From NCBI GenBank assembly GCA_037954235.1, contig JBBMOA010000017.1:18476527-18540526 (forward strand): DNA of 64,000 bases, in the 5' to 3' direction. Below, piece after piece: positions 34,101-47,678 of the stretch (positions are counted from its first letter, which is position 1; every line of letters begins with the position of its first letter). The DNA is from Aulostomus chinensis. Taxonomy: Eukaryota; Chordata; Actinopteri; Syngnathiformes; Aulostomidae. A model generated the notes under the pieces. It was given only the letters and a program-made list of their open reading frames with translations, had not been told where the DNA came from and searched no databases. The translations under genes were made by a program, and so were the position numbers.

Positions 34101-37100
34101 AATAGATCCCACTTGCGTCCTGTGCATGGATTGCTTCCAGGATAGCGTGCACAAAAGTCACCGTTACAAGGTTGGTTTCACTATAGATTTCTCCTGTCCC
34201 GTCTCCCCCCTCGGAGCTCTAGTGAATACAGTTTGGGCTGAAATGATTGCAGAGCAGAACAAGAGCATTCTGGAGGCAGATGAAAAGGCCTCAGGATGGC
34301 TGCTGTGGATATGGAGGGAGGGATTTGTGATTAATCCGTTACTTGAACCCCAATTAGGGGCTGTTCCCACCTAGCTGGGCTTCGCAGGCAAAAGGCGCCT
34401 GTATGATTAAAGACCTGAAACACCATTTGACCATGAGTTCATCACTCTGGATGTGTCCAGATTCACCTAAGTATTGTAGAACTACATTGTATGATGAAAT
34501 TTAACTTATAATGATACTTCATTGTGCCTCAGCATTTGTATTTCAGGGGCACATATGTTTTTTCAGTGTGTGAACATACTGTATGATATTAAATGATTCA
34601 GTCACCACCAGCTTGTTCCCTCTTTGATAGAAAATCAGACTTTCTGATACCTTCTTGCACTCCTGTGTATAACTAATCAAAGTAATTCACCTATGTGAGT
34701 GTCATTAATTTCCTTTTTAATTTTATTTAAATGCCCTGATTCACTGAAAATATGCCTAGAATCAGTTGTCAGTTTTGTTGCCATCAGTCACTTATCTTAT
34801 AGGTTTTGTTGTTGTTTTTTTGTTTGTTTTACCAGATGAACGCATCATCAGGTGGTGGGTTCTGTGATTGTGGGGATGTAGAGGCCTGGAAGATTGGCCC
34901 GTGCTGCTCCAAACATGACCCAGGGGCAGCCACTGCCATGGTAACGGTGAGTTACATAATAGAGCGGAAAAAGAGGGACGTGGGAGGGGCCGAGCTTGTC
35001 AGATTCTGTGTCAGTGAACCCCTGAATGCTTATTTTCCCATCTTAGGCTGGATCCTGTGGTCTTAGTAGTGGTTTTGACTTTGTAAATAAGAAAGCACAA
35101 CTCAATGTTGATGAGAACCAACTGAGAAAATATATGATGAGGTTAAGAGGTCAGCAGGAGGATTTAGATTGAACAAGTGAATTAAAAATGGTTGTTTCTT
35201 TTGTTTTTTTTCTTGAACCATCTCGCATTTTTCATCTACAGCTTCGAGCAAATTTCCACCATGGACTCATTTTGATGATTACTTGTTTGTGTTCAACGGT
35301 TGTTTGTCAGCCTCGTGCTTGCCAATCACAGTGCTTTTGTCTCTCCTTTGATAAGATCGTGTTCTCTCTTAGCACACATGCAGCTTGAAAGCTCTGCGCC
35401 TGTATCCATAAACAGCAGGTGGTCTTAGCAAAGACATCGCTGGTCCCCGTCTGGCTGGCTGCTTTGTGTTTTCTACATCAGTCCCACACCAGTGCTTAAC
35501 AAGCGATGACACAGCACATGACCTCGACAGCATCCCCACTCTGAGCCTGAAAGCCCGCCGCTCTATTGCAGCCCTCTTTTTGTTTAGATTGTGGCAGATA
35601 CCAGCGTTTGTTCTCACACACGAGTGTGACGTAGTGAATAGTGTAAATATACAGACTCACTATGTTTTGTTTGGTTTGTGTGTTAAATGTTAGACATTTG
35701 TATGAAATACTGAGCTTCTTTGTGGAATGTTTGCTCTCAGGGGATTTCATATTAATGATACCAATATAGCTGCCAGTTTTGCTCTTATTAGGCCAAAATA
35801 TTTAGTGATTCCATGTCAAAATAATGGAGTCGCTGCTAGTGACACAGGAAATGAGGATCAGAGGAGGTTATTAAAGCCAATTTTAGCCAAGTTAGATCAG
35901 CATATATTTCTGTGAAGCTGCATTTGTGTTGACTGCTAATAAGTGTTTCCTGTGCTTGTTTTGGAAAGTTCATGTCTTAGGAGCAAGCACAGTACACTTT
36001 TAGATACACAATATTTTGATTTAATCAGTCAAGGCTCTCTGTTGACTGTACAAATGACAACTTTTCTATGTGAGAAATGTTTCCAGTAAGTCAAAGACGT
36101 GTCCATGTGTTTCATGGAAATAATTTGAGGAGAGGGGTGGTAGTATGCTCAGAAGTCCCATATGATTCTCTCCACCTTTGCAGGATGAGTGTGTGTTGGA
36201 GCCAGATCTATACGAGCGAGCTGAGAAGCTGTTCCGGGTTTTGCTGTCCTACGTCACAGATTTTCTGGTGTGGGAGGAGAACTTTGAGCTCTCGGCTGAG
36301 CTCCAGCCAGAGTATGGCCCGTCTGATCACACGCATTTATAAGGTCCATCAATAGCCAACACACCGTCTTTACTGTAACAGCCTTATTTTTTTGTCTTTG
36401 CAGGATAAAAAATGATGCATACTACTGTGTGCTGTACAATGATGAGCACCACTCTTATGAGCATGTGATCTACACCCTGCAGCGTTCTGTTAACTGTGAT
36501 CAGGCTGAGGCACAGACGCACACAGCACTTATTGACAAGGAGGTATTTGGGTTTTTTTTTCTGCTTAGTGCTCCTATTGTAACCTTCATCATTTCAATAT
36601 CAGTCAATCTCATGAATATTCTTAACTGTTAAACAGGGTAGGCGGGCAGTAAAGCGAGGAACCCTACGTTCATGCCTTCAAGCAAAAGACCTCATAAAGG
36701 TAAAAACACAGACTCACTCTGCACATATTTAGATGTAGAGATGTGTGTATTTGTGAATTTGTGAGCGTTGTTGTTGAATTTCGAACAACTTAGCGAACTC
36801 AGATTGATCACTGCTGTGTTGCAGTCCAACTCGGAGCACATTTCGCTGCAGCCTCTACGTGTGGAGATCCTTCATGCCACTGTAATGGCTCACCAGACGT
36901 TTGCTCTGCGTCTGGGCTCCTGGTTCCAGAAGATCATCAGTTACTCAGGTGCTCCCGTCATTGTCGTCATTATCATCATCATCTCTGTACTTGGTGTCTG
37001 ATGCTTGTCATGCTCATGTAGAGTTGTATGTCTTGTGTCTTGCCCAGTGGGCTTCAGACAGGCCTTCTGCCGGGTAGCATTAGAGCCCAGCACAGATGGA

Positions 37101-38943
37101 GACCTCTTTTGCCTCATCAGCAGACTCATGTTGTACGATGCCAGGATGCACAAGGGCAAGTGGATCTGATGCTGACTTTTCATTCATAAAATTAACTTAA
37201 TCACAACTTTATTTCATTCATTAACTCAGAGGTTGTTTTTTTATTGTTTTGTTTTTTTCAATCAAGGAGCTCGCAAGATCGTACATGAACTGATTTTCTG
37301 TAGTATGCTTATGGAAACCGAATTCAAAAGGCTCTTTGCTATAGAGTTCACAAAGGTAATGAAATATATATACATATATATATTTTATGTTTAGGCTGTT
37401 TTCTTTCACATAAGTCAATGCATGTCCTGTATTTGGTTTTTCAGCTTTATAAGCAGCTGCAGCAGGACTTCATCCATGATGACCATGAGAGGAGTATATC
37501 CATCACTGCACTGTCTGTTCAGATCTTCACTGTCCCCACACTAGTGAGTGGTTTGTACCTCACGGTCTAGTAGTTAGACCAGAGCCTCCTCAGGCATCAC
37601 TTTAGAGAGCCTAAGCTAGAGTAACATGCCCTTGCACTTAGTCAACGTCAGTTTGGTTTATCTGTAACATTAAAAAAACATACAGGAAAATAACTAAAAA
37701 AAGAACATGTTTGCATTCCAATTCCCTTCCCACAGGAGCCCTTGTTCCAATGATTTTTTTGGGGTAAGCATCAGCATCAACATGGAGGATGGATCAATGC
37801 GTGTTTTTTGAAAGAAAATAGAAGTTTTATCAGCAGTCCTCGATGCCTAACTGTTGTGTTAAACACCGTCTTGACTCGCGAGACAATGTTTTACTTGTTT
37901 CAAAAAGATTTGTTGTGCCAGAGTGGGCCAAGTATGGTATATCTTTCATGAATAATTGTATTGTGCTCACATTCCTCTTCCCTCCTCTAGGCCAGACAGC
38001 TGATCGAAGAGGGAAATGTCATTAAAGTGATCGTCAACACAGTCATGGCATTGCTGTGTGAACATCTGGATGATAACAATCGCTTCTTCTTCCTTGGCTA
38101 CAACTCGGACAAGTTTGCGCGCATCCAGGTCATTTTCCACGACCTTAGGTGATTAAAGATGCAACCGTGTCAACGAGTTCTTGATTATTTTCCACTACTT
38201 CTTCTCCAGCTAAGATGTTACTTCTGTCTTAGGTATATTCTGATCAGTAAACCCTCAACGTGGACAGAAACGCTGCGGACACAATTCCTGGAGGGATTTA
38301 AAGACTTTCTTGGGCTTCTCAAATGCATGCAGGTAATTATCATATTTATTCATTCTTTGCTGGTCAGTGATGGGCGTCAGTGTATAACTATCTTATTCAT
38401 CTTTATCAGGGTATGGAGGAAGTCAAACGCCAGTTTGGTCAACATATTGCAGTCGAACCAGAGTGGGAAGCCGGCTTTTCTCTTCAGATCCAGCTCCGGC
38501 ATATTCTTGCCATGTTTCAGGACTGGTGCTCCTCTGATGTGAGATGTCATGGATTGCATTTTTAGAGTAATGCCCCTTATACTGTCCAGTTCCTTAAATG
38601 ATACTGATGCTGTCTGTGCCTCCCGCCCAGGATGAGATCTTGCTGCTTGCATTTAAAGAGTGCCACAACGTCTTAATGCAGTGCAATAATCAGTCTTTCA
38701 ACCGGGAGGCCGCTGACTACTACATGTGTAAACAGATTCTTCATGTTCATCCTTACAAAGTGTCTCAGGAGCCTGTCAGCATACATCTACCCATCTCCAG
38801 GATCCTGGCTGGTAGGAGAACTCATATTAGAAACGCAGTGATTTATTGGCGTGTTTTCTGTGAGTCTGAATTGTCTATTGTGATCTCCAGGCTTGTATGT
38901 ACTGCTCTGCAGAACAGGGGCAATAGAGCGTCTGCAGGATGTG
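31194..38943 (+). other. ubr1: UBR1 exons 1-16 (UBR box, N-domain)
   Basis: Exons: 31194-31238, 32511-32770, 34092-34170, 34836-34946, 36184-36311, 36404-36542, 36637-36699, 36825-36948, 37048-37155, 37267-37355, 37445-37543, 37991-38148, 38233-38332, 38410-38539, 38631-38811, 38891-38943. Exons 2-4 encode the zinc-binding UBR box (LCGRVFKEGETVYSCR, DCAIDPTCVLCMDCF, GGGFCDCGDVEAWK) with all expected Cys/His residues. Exon 8 (PLRVEILHATVMAHQTFALR) encodes the core of the type-2 N-degron pocket. The exon 1 donor is AAG|GTACGT at 31239; an upstream GTAAGA would break the phase. Confidence 0.88.
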
Positions 38944-41900
38944 GTAGGTTGAGTTGTTGTCGTTCATTTGTGAGAAATGTTTAGTAAGATAACTCCAACA
39001 GTGAGATAAAAAGCACATTTTGAACAGGCTTTGTGGATCTAATTGTAAAAGCAAAAAGTCTGTGTGGCTTGATTATCTCAACAACTGCTAATCTGATCAA
39101 CATCAGTCTTGCCGCTGCCTCTCAAACAACATGAGCTGCAGTTGTGTATTTACTGGGCTGATGTTCCTGATTTTCCATATCTTGCTTCAGAGTTACTGTT
39201 TTCTGTTTGCGCTGCAGGAGAGCTATGACTTCACCCAGCTGGCAGAGCATCCCCTGCGCTGTGTGGTGCTGGCTGCACAGGTCTCTGCTGAAATGTGGCG
39301 GAGAAATGGACTCTCACTGGTCAGCCAGGTATACTGCATTTTTCTGAACTATAAATACTGATTCAAATTCTGAAACTTAACTAAAACAATTTTAGTTAAT
39401 CAACTTTTTGTTTTACACTTTCAGGTTTATTACTACCAAGATGTCAAATGCAGGGACGAGATGTACGATAAGGACATTCTCATGCTTCAGGTTGATGTCA
39501 ATCTTTGCACATGCTCCTAACTTTTTTTTTTTTTTTTTTTTAAGATTTTCATTTTATAACACCAAATAACCTTGACTGCCAAATTGGGTTCTGCAGATAG
39601 CTGCTTCCAAAATGGACGCCAACCATTTCGTCATGCTGATCTTGTTGAGATTTGAGCTCTTCGATTATTTTAATGGAAGTTGTTCAAGTAAAGACCAAGT
39701 AAGAGACATCTCAATTATTATCTTGGGGGGGGGGGGTGCTATTAAAAGCTCTATTTATTGATGAGCTCCAACCTCATTTACAGGATGAATTGATACAGTG
39801 TAATCGATTGACAGAAGAGATGCTGTACCTCCTCATCGTCATTGTTGGTACTGTGTCACTTTCTGTTATTTAAACCTTAGAAACGAGGTGCTAGGCAACG
39901 CAGTGTAGTGTCTGACCTGTGTATTTGCAGGTGAGCGTTATGTCCCTGGGATCAGTCACGTGACTAAAGAGGACGTGACCATGAGGGAAGTCATTCACCT
40001 GCTGTGCATTGAGCCCATGGCTCACAGTAGCCTGGTCAAAGGCCTGCCGGAGAATGTAAGCTACCTTTCCAGTTTACATTAATATTTAATGTTCCAGTTT
40101 TCACCTATGGTGTCATAATGTAGAACAAATATATTCCTTGCAGGAGAGCCATGAAACAGGCCTGGAGTCTGTAATTACCAAAGTTGCCACCTTCAAGTAC
40201 GAAAAAAATTTGAAACAGTTACCAAGTTTTATTTTGACTTTCATTTTATGGCTGTAATTTTTTTTTTTTTACTCTGCTTCTGTTTTTAGAAAACCTGGAG
40301 TATCTGGACATGGTTTATATGAAGTGAAAAAAGAGCGTCTGGAAGAATTCAACCCTTTCTTTTACCATTACTCAAGATCCCAGCATAGCAAGGTAACTCA
40401 GCACTAGTTTTACATGATATTGATACAGTTTCTGGTGACCATTCATCATGCTTGATTTAAAAAACATTTTTTTTAGGCCGAAGAGTCACAAAAGAAGAGG
40501 CGAGTTCAGGAGGGCAATGATAAAGGTGACCACCACACCTGCACAATCCCTGTCACCACTGTAATTTAGTCTCTTGACTGATTATTAATTTCATATTCAT
40601 TCAACAACCGCTTCCAGCTCTGCGTCCTCCGGTGCCCCCAGCCTTCTGCCCAGCATTCTCTGTTATCGTACGTCTGCTGTGCTGTGACATAACCGTCCAC
40701 GTTCTCAGACGCGTCCTGCAGAGAGCTGCAGAGGACCGCCAGACTCATTGGACAGAGATAATGATCCAGAGGGTACACACACATTTATCTTTCCTGTGTT
40801 TGTCATACTCTATTAATCATCTGTTGCCACTTGTAAACAAATGCATATCTTGTATCACACAGGCCCTGCATCTTATAGGTCAGGCCTTGCTTGAGGAAAA
40901 AACTCAGCTTGAGGACAGCACAGTGGAGGAAGTGACCTTTGATTTCAGTCTTAAGGCCCGCAGTAAGTGATTATTTTTCTCCGTCACTTTATTTGTCTAA
41001 GCTGTTATAGATGGGATCCAGTATGATTGTAAGCACTTACTCTGCTGTTCCAGGAATCGGCTCAGAGCATGGCAAATCTGTGTTCCACCTGTTGTCCAAA
41101 ATTAAGGTTGTTCCTTCTCTTGAGGCCCAAAAGGACATGGTTAAATGGGTTCTACAGGTAAGATATTAAGTTAGCCTTTTCTACAGTTTAATGAGTTGCA
41201 TCTCATAATGATCCTTCATCTATTCACCCTCCTCATTATTTTGTTCTTCATTGTACGCTGCTGTTTTTCTCCTAGATGTTTGAGTTTGTGAAGTGCCTCA
41301 GAGAGAAGTCCAGTCCAACAGCCTCCATGATTGTGGAGGCCAGCAAGCCAGAGGAGGTAACAGGACAACAAATTCATTTGAAAATCTGAATTTACCATCA
41401 CCTTTGATGTAATATGAACTTTTCATGTACTGTTGTGGGCGAGGACCAAACCTGTGGGGGAACTAGTTTATGTGAGCAGTTCTGATGATTGGGGTGGTAT
41501 TTCTGGGAACTTTTTCCTGGTGATTGACAAATGAAATAAAATATATTACTGCCATTATTTGTCCCCTGGCATAAGGAAGATAATTTATTACAGCTTCCCC
41601 CTCCAGTATTAGGAAATAGGTTTATATATGTGCCTGTTTTGACAGAACAATTTTCTTTAATGACAAACAAAAGGTTTACACTGAAGTCCCCGGGGATTTT
41701 GAGCTTTAACTCTTGCCCTTGTGTTGAAAGAACACACTTATTTGCATGGGAATTCACTCATATGCTTGTTTGTTTGGTTCAGAGTGCCCAGGACAAAGAA
41801 AAAGCTGAGCGGAAGAGAAAGGCAGAGGCAGCCAAACTTCATCGGCAGAAAATCATGGCTCAGATGTCAGCGATGCAGAAAAACTTCATTGAGTCCAACA

Positions 41901-44900
41901 AGATGCTGTATGAGAACATGCCAGAGAGCGGAATGCAGGAAGAGCGGGTTGCATCTACCGAGAGGTGAGGAGAGCTGCTCTAAAGACCACACAGTTGTGC
42001 TCTCTGGGCTAAAACTATTACAGAATAATGCATATTTGAGTAATGTTTATTCCTCCAGCTGCACCATGGAGCAAAAAGAGCTGTGTGTGGCCATCGGGCC
42101 CCATCGAGGGTCCACCCCAGCCGAGAGGGAAGTGCTTACCTGCATACTTTGTCAGGAGGAGCAGGAAGTTGCTGCCCAGGCACCAGCCATGGTACTGACT
42201 GCTTGTGTGCAGAGATCCACAGTGTTGACTCAGTGCAGAGGAAAGATACCGACCAGCAGAGCAGATGGTGAGTCTCCTTTCACTGATCATCATCAGAATC
42301 TGGAGAAAAACCAAACTCATCTGACTGTCATGTCTTTCTGAACAGGGACGGGGACATTGTACCCTCTCTTCATGCCTCCTGAGCTGGCTGTGGGGACTCA
42401 CACAGGCAGCTGTGGACATGTCATGCATGCTACATGCTGGCAGAAGTAAGTCCTTATTAGAACTGATTGGGGCATTTCACCTTTTCTTAAAGTTTTCCTT
42501 TTGTGCCTGGCCTCATGCATGGCATAGTTCATTCTTTCATGTATGGATTTATTTTTTTCGAAGATATTTCGAGGCAGTCCAAAATACAACTAGGAACAGG
42601 CTCCATGCCGAGCTGATCATCGACCTGGAGAACGGGGAGTACTTGTGTCCTCTGTGCAAGTCTTTGTGCAATACTGTTGTCCCTCTCATCACCTTAGAGC
42701 CACTAATGTTCAACTAGTAAGTCAAATGTACATTCTGTAGGTAAATCTGCTGTAGTTGATGGGGCGATGGGTTATCTCAACTTTTATATTTCTGATTAGT
42801 GAAAATGCAGAGATAATTGGTCAACATTTGAGCCTGCCTCGCTGGATTCAGATCATCTCCGCCAGGATTAAAGGTCTCAAATCAGTCACCCAGGATAATG
42901 GTAAAAAGAGATATGGAACATTCAATATGTGCAAATCCCCCAACAACACAGTGTGTCGCTATCATGACCATGTGAAGATGGAATCTGAAGTTCCTCGTCT
43001 GTCTTGCAGATTACAATACAGAAGGCACTAGTAGTGATGGGGACACAGGGTTGTGTGGAGAGGGCCAGCCAGACTTCAGATCCATCCTGAGCTACGGTGT
43101 ACAAGAACCGTGAGTGGTTTCTCACCTAACATTAATTCAAGCTGTGGACAGTGCGTTCTAATGCCTTGTTTGTACTGATTGTTTTTAGGAGAAAGTTCTC
43201 GGACAGTATTGCAGAGATGCTGGTTGTGTGTGCCACCACGGTCCACAGGGTGGGACTTAAGACGGCGCCCAATGAGCTGTGCCCACGTGTGCCCATTATG
43301 GCCTGGAACACTTGTGCCTTCACTATTCAGGCCATTGGTAAGATATCATCTTCTCCTCCTCCCTCCGTGTTACTTAACCTCCAGTTATATTCTAAATGTG
43401 TATCTGTACTTCTTCTCAGAAAACATATTGCAGGAAGAGGACAAGCCACTTTTTGGCTCCTTACAAAACAGACAGGTTTGTTGCCACATGTTGCAAACAT
43501 CTGTCACATATGTTGTATCTCATAGTTGGAAGTTTGAATCACTACTCTCTCTCTCTCTCTCTCTCTTTTTTTTTTTAAGCTCGCGGGTCTGAGGGCAATA
43601 GTTCAGTTCTCAGCAGCCCAGAGACTGAAGAGCTCCCAGGCTGTCATCCAACGGCACTTTACTGATATGTTAGGAGGTAACTGGTCCATTGACGGTTGAC
43701 TAAAATACATGGAAAACCACTCGGCTCTCCCATGTATGAAAGCTTCATGTTCATCTCGCCGCTTCTTTTGATCAAAAATCTCTCTTCCCAGTCCTGCTCC
43801 CGGTCATTAGCAGAAACAACACCCCTTCTCTTCTAGAGGTTGACTTCTTCCATCTTCTGGTAGGTCTCCATCAATCTCAGAGAGTGTCTAGTGGTCATTT
43901 CAAAGTTTTGACTTTTTGTTTTTGTTAATACTTATATTTTGTCAGGTGGGTTTAGTGTTATCCATACCCTCGCTGTATCAAGAGGAGGCTGTGGACTTGG
44001 AGCCGTCTGCTGTCAGCTCCGCTTACAACCACCTGCACATCTTGCATCTGGTTACCATTGCTCACATAGTGCAGGTCCTCCTCCTGTCCACAGGTACAAA
44101 ATAATACAGCGGCTTCATTAGGAAAGTTCCATTCTCAGAGACAGCAGTGGACTGTGTAGTGATAGAGGTGATTGTGACAATGAAATTCTGTGCAGAAATT
44201 CATCCTGCAGTAGCTGTTGGAGAGGATACGGAGGAAGCCAGAGCAGCAGCAGAGCTCTACACCACAGTCTCACAACACACTGGACGGTACAAGTGTTTCT
44301 CATCATCTTGTATTTTAAAAAAAAATACCGACTGGAAAACTGCGATCATTTTGAAAATAGATGAAACATAAAAAATCGTATTAGGTTTAGAGATATTGAC
44401 ACAAGACACATTGGTAAGGAATGCATTTATCTTTAGAAAATCCTAAGAAAGTTTCGTTAAAAAAATCTCCAGGTGGCATCTACAGGATTTAATGGATGGC
44501 GGGTGTTAACACCCAATCCTGAGATGCCAGGGACTGCTGTGGTTTTCCTTGTGTCAGCTACAGTATCTCACTTCTCATCTGGAGCAATTAAAGAGACATA
44601 GACGTGTGGACATGGGACCCAACGCTGCCACTGAATTTGAGGGCCTGCAGCTTTTGAGCTTAGAAGCTACTTCATGGTGGATTTCTTTGAACGAGAGTTT
44701 ATTTAAAATGGGCCTTACGACCAACTGGCACTAATTTGTGTTCGTCCTATACTATAGTCTGAAGGTTTTCCATATCAGGTTAGGAAAGTAGATGTGTAGC
44801 TGTGTCTGCTGCTCCTTAATCCATAAATGTACTGTTTTTGTTAGTCTATGTTATGTTCAGACCAGATAAGAGTCAACCTCGCTTCTCCCAAATGGAAACT

Positions 44901-46961
44901 AATCCGTGCCGCCGTGTTGCCTGCTCAGATGTACACCGGATAACTGAGTGCTTTCAGCTTGTTTGACAGATGTTGTTCTGTGAATTCCTCTCCAGACTGG
45001 TTCCAGATGTGTCCGGCAGTTCTGTAGCAGAGAGAGTGAAGAGAGGAATCAACCCTTTCTTGCGCTGTGCTGCTGTGTTTTTCAATTGCCTTACAGGAGT
45101 ACGACCTCCAGAGGAGCTTTTCTCTACTGCTGGTGGGTGAAACATCAATGGTGGGCCCATTACAGTGTATTGCGTATAGTCATGAACTCGCGTGAATATT
45201 TTGGATCTATTGCAGTTACTTGTCAAGGACAGATGGAGGCGCTATGCAGTTACTTGGCACTACCCTCTAATGTGTTCCATCTCTTCCATGAGCACAGAGA
45301 AACTGTTACTCCGCTGCTGCAGAGGTCAGTGATGTGGCAAAGCTGTCATGTTTCAGTGTTTTCTGGAAAGTTGAGGAATTTTGTTTAAAAATTTAAAAAA
45401 TGTATTTGTTCTTAGGTGGTGTGGGAGCTCAGCTATAACCAAAGACCTGAAAGGCAAAATCCAGTCAGTGAGGTGGGTTTTTATTATTATTCTTAATTCA
45501 GGCGTCTTTTTTATTAAATGTCTCCTCAATGGTAAGCGCACCCTCCTAAAAGAAGTAATTTTACAGATACCCCAGAAGAAGGAATCGTTTGATTGATCTT
45601 CCTGAGGACTACAGTGCTCTCCTCAATCAAGCCAGCCATTTCCAGTGAGTGGACTGTTAGATTCTTTTCCTTCAGGGGGAAGTTAAGTCTTTTATGTTTA
45701 TAATTAACGTCTCTTCTATACATCCTCAGATGTCCTAAGTCTTCAGATGATGAGAGGAAGCACCCCACGCTGTGCTTGTTTTGCGGGGCCATGCTTTGCT
45801 CTCAGAGCTCCTGCTGTCTCAGCCAGCTGGACGGGGAGGATGTGGGTGCTTGCACCGCCCACGCTGCTACCTGCGGCGCAGGAGTGGGCATGTTTCTCAG
45901 GTTTGTCTGCACCCCTGGGCCCTGGAGGTCAAGACTGTCTATGATTTAGTTTTCATATTTTGATTAGATGTACCGAAATTGTTAAACGCTTGTTTACTGT
46001 TGACAGGGTAAGAGAGTGTGAAATCGTTCTGATGGCCAGTAAAACTCGAGGAAGCCCATATCCTGCTCCGTACCTGGATGACTATGGCGAGACGGACCCT
46101 CATCTTGCGTAAGAATCTGCACGACGACGTTACTTTTACTCATGGCTTCCAACTTGCAACTTCAAGCTGGCTTCGGATTGAGTGTTCAATTTGCCTTGTC
46201 CTTATCAATGATACCATTAACTCAACTTCAGACTCAATATGGGGGTGAGGGTGGTGGGAGTCCCATCGCTAAAGTTGTGATTTACAGTCCAGTTTCAGGC
46301 ATCGCTGAGATCCCCACTAGACAGCTACAGTATATTGCTCATGATCAGGCTGCATTATGCTGGTATCATTACTTTATTTATTTGGCAGTTTCCTGCATTT
46401 TATTAACTGCTCAAGCAAGTGGAACCCCCAGCTAAGTTTTAGTGACTATCGTTTGAAAAAGTATGTTCTCCTCTTAATGTGTCAGTGTTGGCAAGCAGTG
46501 AGAGTCCAAGTACTGATCAGAACTCCATGTGTTTGATGTGTGGATGTGGAAAGTGACAGGATGTTGCATTTCACTTGATGCCTCATGTCCTTGTTTCTGA
46601 AAATGAAGTGGCTTTAGTCTGTGCTGATCCCCATTTTGGGAGCAAAGTCACTTTGCGAAACTTCATTTGCACGATTCATTGCTTCCCAGGAGAAATGTCA
46701 TCTTAATCATAAGGACTTGAGCTGCTGTTGTTGATGCCGGGACGTAAAGGTTTACATTCATTTGTCTGATAAAACAAACCCGTAAATGAACCAGCACTTC
46801 TGTTGTGTGTGTTTCCTAGACGGGGCAATCCATTGCACCTGTGTCCAGAGCGTTACAGGAAGCTGAACCAGCTGTGGCAGCAGCACTGCATCCTGGAGGA
46901 AATCGCCCGCAGCCTGGAGGTGGTCAACGTAATGTTTGCTTTTGAGTGGCAGATGTTGTGA
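31194..46961 (+). CDS. ubr1: UBR1, N-recognin E3 ubiquitin ligase, 1739 aa
   Basis: E3 ligase of the N-degron pathway; it binds destabilising N-terminal residues and ubiquitinates the substrate with UBE2A/B. The model has 47 coding exons totalling 5220 nt, in frame; human UBR1 also has 47 exons and 1749 aa. Order: UBR box (about residues 88-160), ClpS-like N-domain (about 275-320), central helical region, a basic KAERKRKAEAAKLHRQKIMA block, RING-H2 (about 1080-1190), and the C-terminal autoinhibitory UBLC region (YLDDYGETDPHLARGNPLHL). UBR1 rather than UBR2 is shown by DEHHSYEHVIYTLQR, LHRQKIMAQMSAMQKNFIE and the FEWQML end. Intron 9 uses a GC donor. Intron 2 holds a SINE. A polyadenylation signal AATAAA is at 47271-47276. 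Exon coordinates are in the three following entries. Confidence 0.96.
33651..33885 (-). mobile_element. tRNA-derived SINE in UBR1 intron 2
   Basis: Read on the minus strand it begins GGGGCGGCATGGCTCTGAGG, with an A box in TGGCTCTGAGGTAGAG and a B box GGTTCAATCCT (about 33822-33832). It continues through CTTGAGCAAGATACTGAACC and GGATAGGCTCCAGCCCC to a tail AACGAATGGATGG. This is a common teleost tRNA-SINE structure. It shares its 3' GATAGGCTCCAGCCCC block with the SINE at 29761-30131 but has a different head. Confidence 0.85.
39218..42716 (+). other. ubr1: UBR1 exons 17-32 (central region, RING-H2)
   Basis: Exons: 39218-39328, 39425-39490, 39597-39698, 39784-39847, 39931-40055, 40144-40196, 40290-40392, 40477-40525, 40618-40772, 40863-40962, 41054-41157, 41276-41356, 41783-41964, 42059-42267, 42346-42445, 42564-42716. 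The RING-H2 Cys/His ligands are spread over exons 30-32: LTCILCQEEQEV, then GSCGHVMHATCWQ, then GEYLCPLCKSLC. Confidence 0.88.
39725..39736. repeat. Poly-G run in UBR1 intron 19
   Basis: Twelve consecutive G residues, 26 bp after the exon 19 donor. Confidence 0.9.
42800..46961 (+). other. ubr1: UBR1 exons 33-47 (C-terminal region)
   Basis: Exons: 42800-42900, 43020-43109, 43189-43337, 43420-43475, 43580-43676, 43792-43859, 43946-44093, 44196-44286, 44996-45132, 45216-45324, 45416-45472, 45567-45644, 45730-45900, 46007-46108, 46820-46961. The zinc-type Cys cluster PTLCLFCGAMLCSQSSCC lies in exon 45. Exons 40-41 (REL after TGR, then LVPDVSGSSVAERV) diverge from human, which has a GWYLW segment there; no alternative exon was confirmed in the 709 bp intron. 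Confidence 0.85.
43541..43579. repeat. (CT)n-(T)n tract forming a UBR1 splice acceptor
   Basis: A CT dinucleotide run followed by T residues and AAG directly before exon 37 (43580). The microsatellite serves as the polypyrimidine tract of this acceptor. Confidence 0.8.
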
Positions 46962-47270
46962 TGATCACTCCAGCTGTGGCGGCCAGGAAAGAAAGAGAGC
47001 ACAGCCATAGAGCACAATCTGCTCAAGTGCTCCTGAGGCACGCACAAACACGCACGCACACACATGTACAAACAACAGTCCTACTCCTACTACAATCAAA
47101 GGACGCCTCTCCAAAGCCAATCCCTCCCTGATGAAACCCCCGCTGTCATCCAGAGAGGTGGTGCAGTCCCCAGAGGAAAGGAACCCAAGTCGCCTTGTTT
47201 TAATTTGATTGTCCGCTCTGAGAATGCAAATAACCTTACGTGAGGAGAAAGTCAAAAGAAGGTTGGTTCA

Positions 47271-47276
47271 AATAAA
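47271..47276 (+). terminator. UBR1 polyadenylation signal
   Basis: AATAAA 310 nt after the UBR1 stop codon, the first canonical signal downstream. Confidence 0.65.
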
Positions 47277-47518
47277 GACCTACGTTAGATACACTCAAAC
47301 ATATTTCTGCTTTCAGTTGATGTGTCTTCTCAGTCAGGCTGTGAACTCTCTCAACTCCCCCTTTGTGTTACACACCATGTTACAAGGCTGTCATGGAGGG
47401 CACACGCATGTTTGGTGATGACAAGAGAACCTTAGCCACTTCAGTTTTGACCATTTATTATTTAGACCGTCCAAATTGAAGAGCCATATCTTCCTGTCCC
47501 TTTTCTTGCTTCGATACA

Positions 47519-47568
47519 AACATATATAAATATATATATATACATATACATATATATGTGTGTGTGTG

Positions 47569-47616
<48 letters not shown>

Positions 47617-47678
47617 TATGTGTGTGTGTGTGTGTGTATATATACACACACATATATATATGTATATATATATATATA
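47519..47678. repeat. Compound (AT)n/(GT)n microsatellite
   Basis: About 160 bp of alternating TATA, ACAT and TGTG units between UBR1 and the peripherin gene. Confidence 0.97.

Noticed and set aside
31194..46961. Assignment as UBR2 because a PRPH2-type gene follows
   Set aside because: Exon-by-exon sequence is clearly UBR1-like (N-domain, basic block, RING and C-terminus), so the neighbour reflects a duplicated linkage instead.
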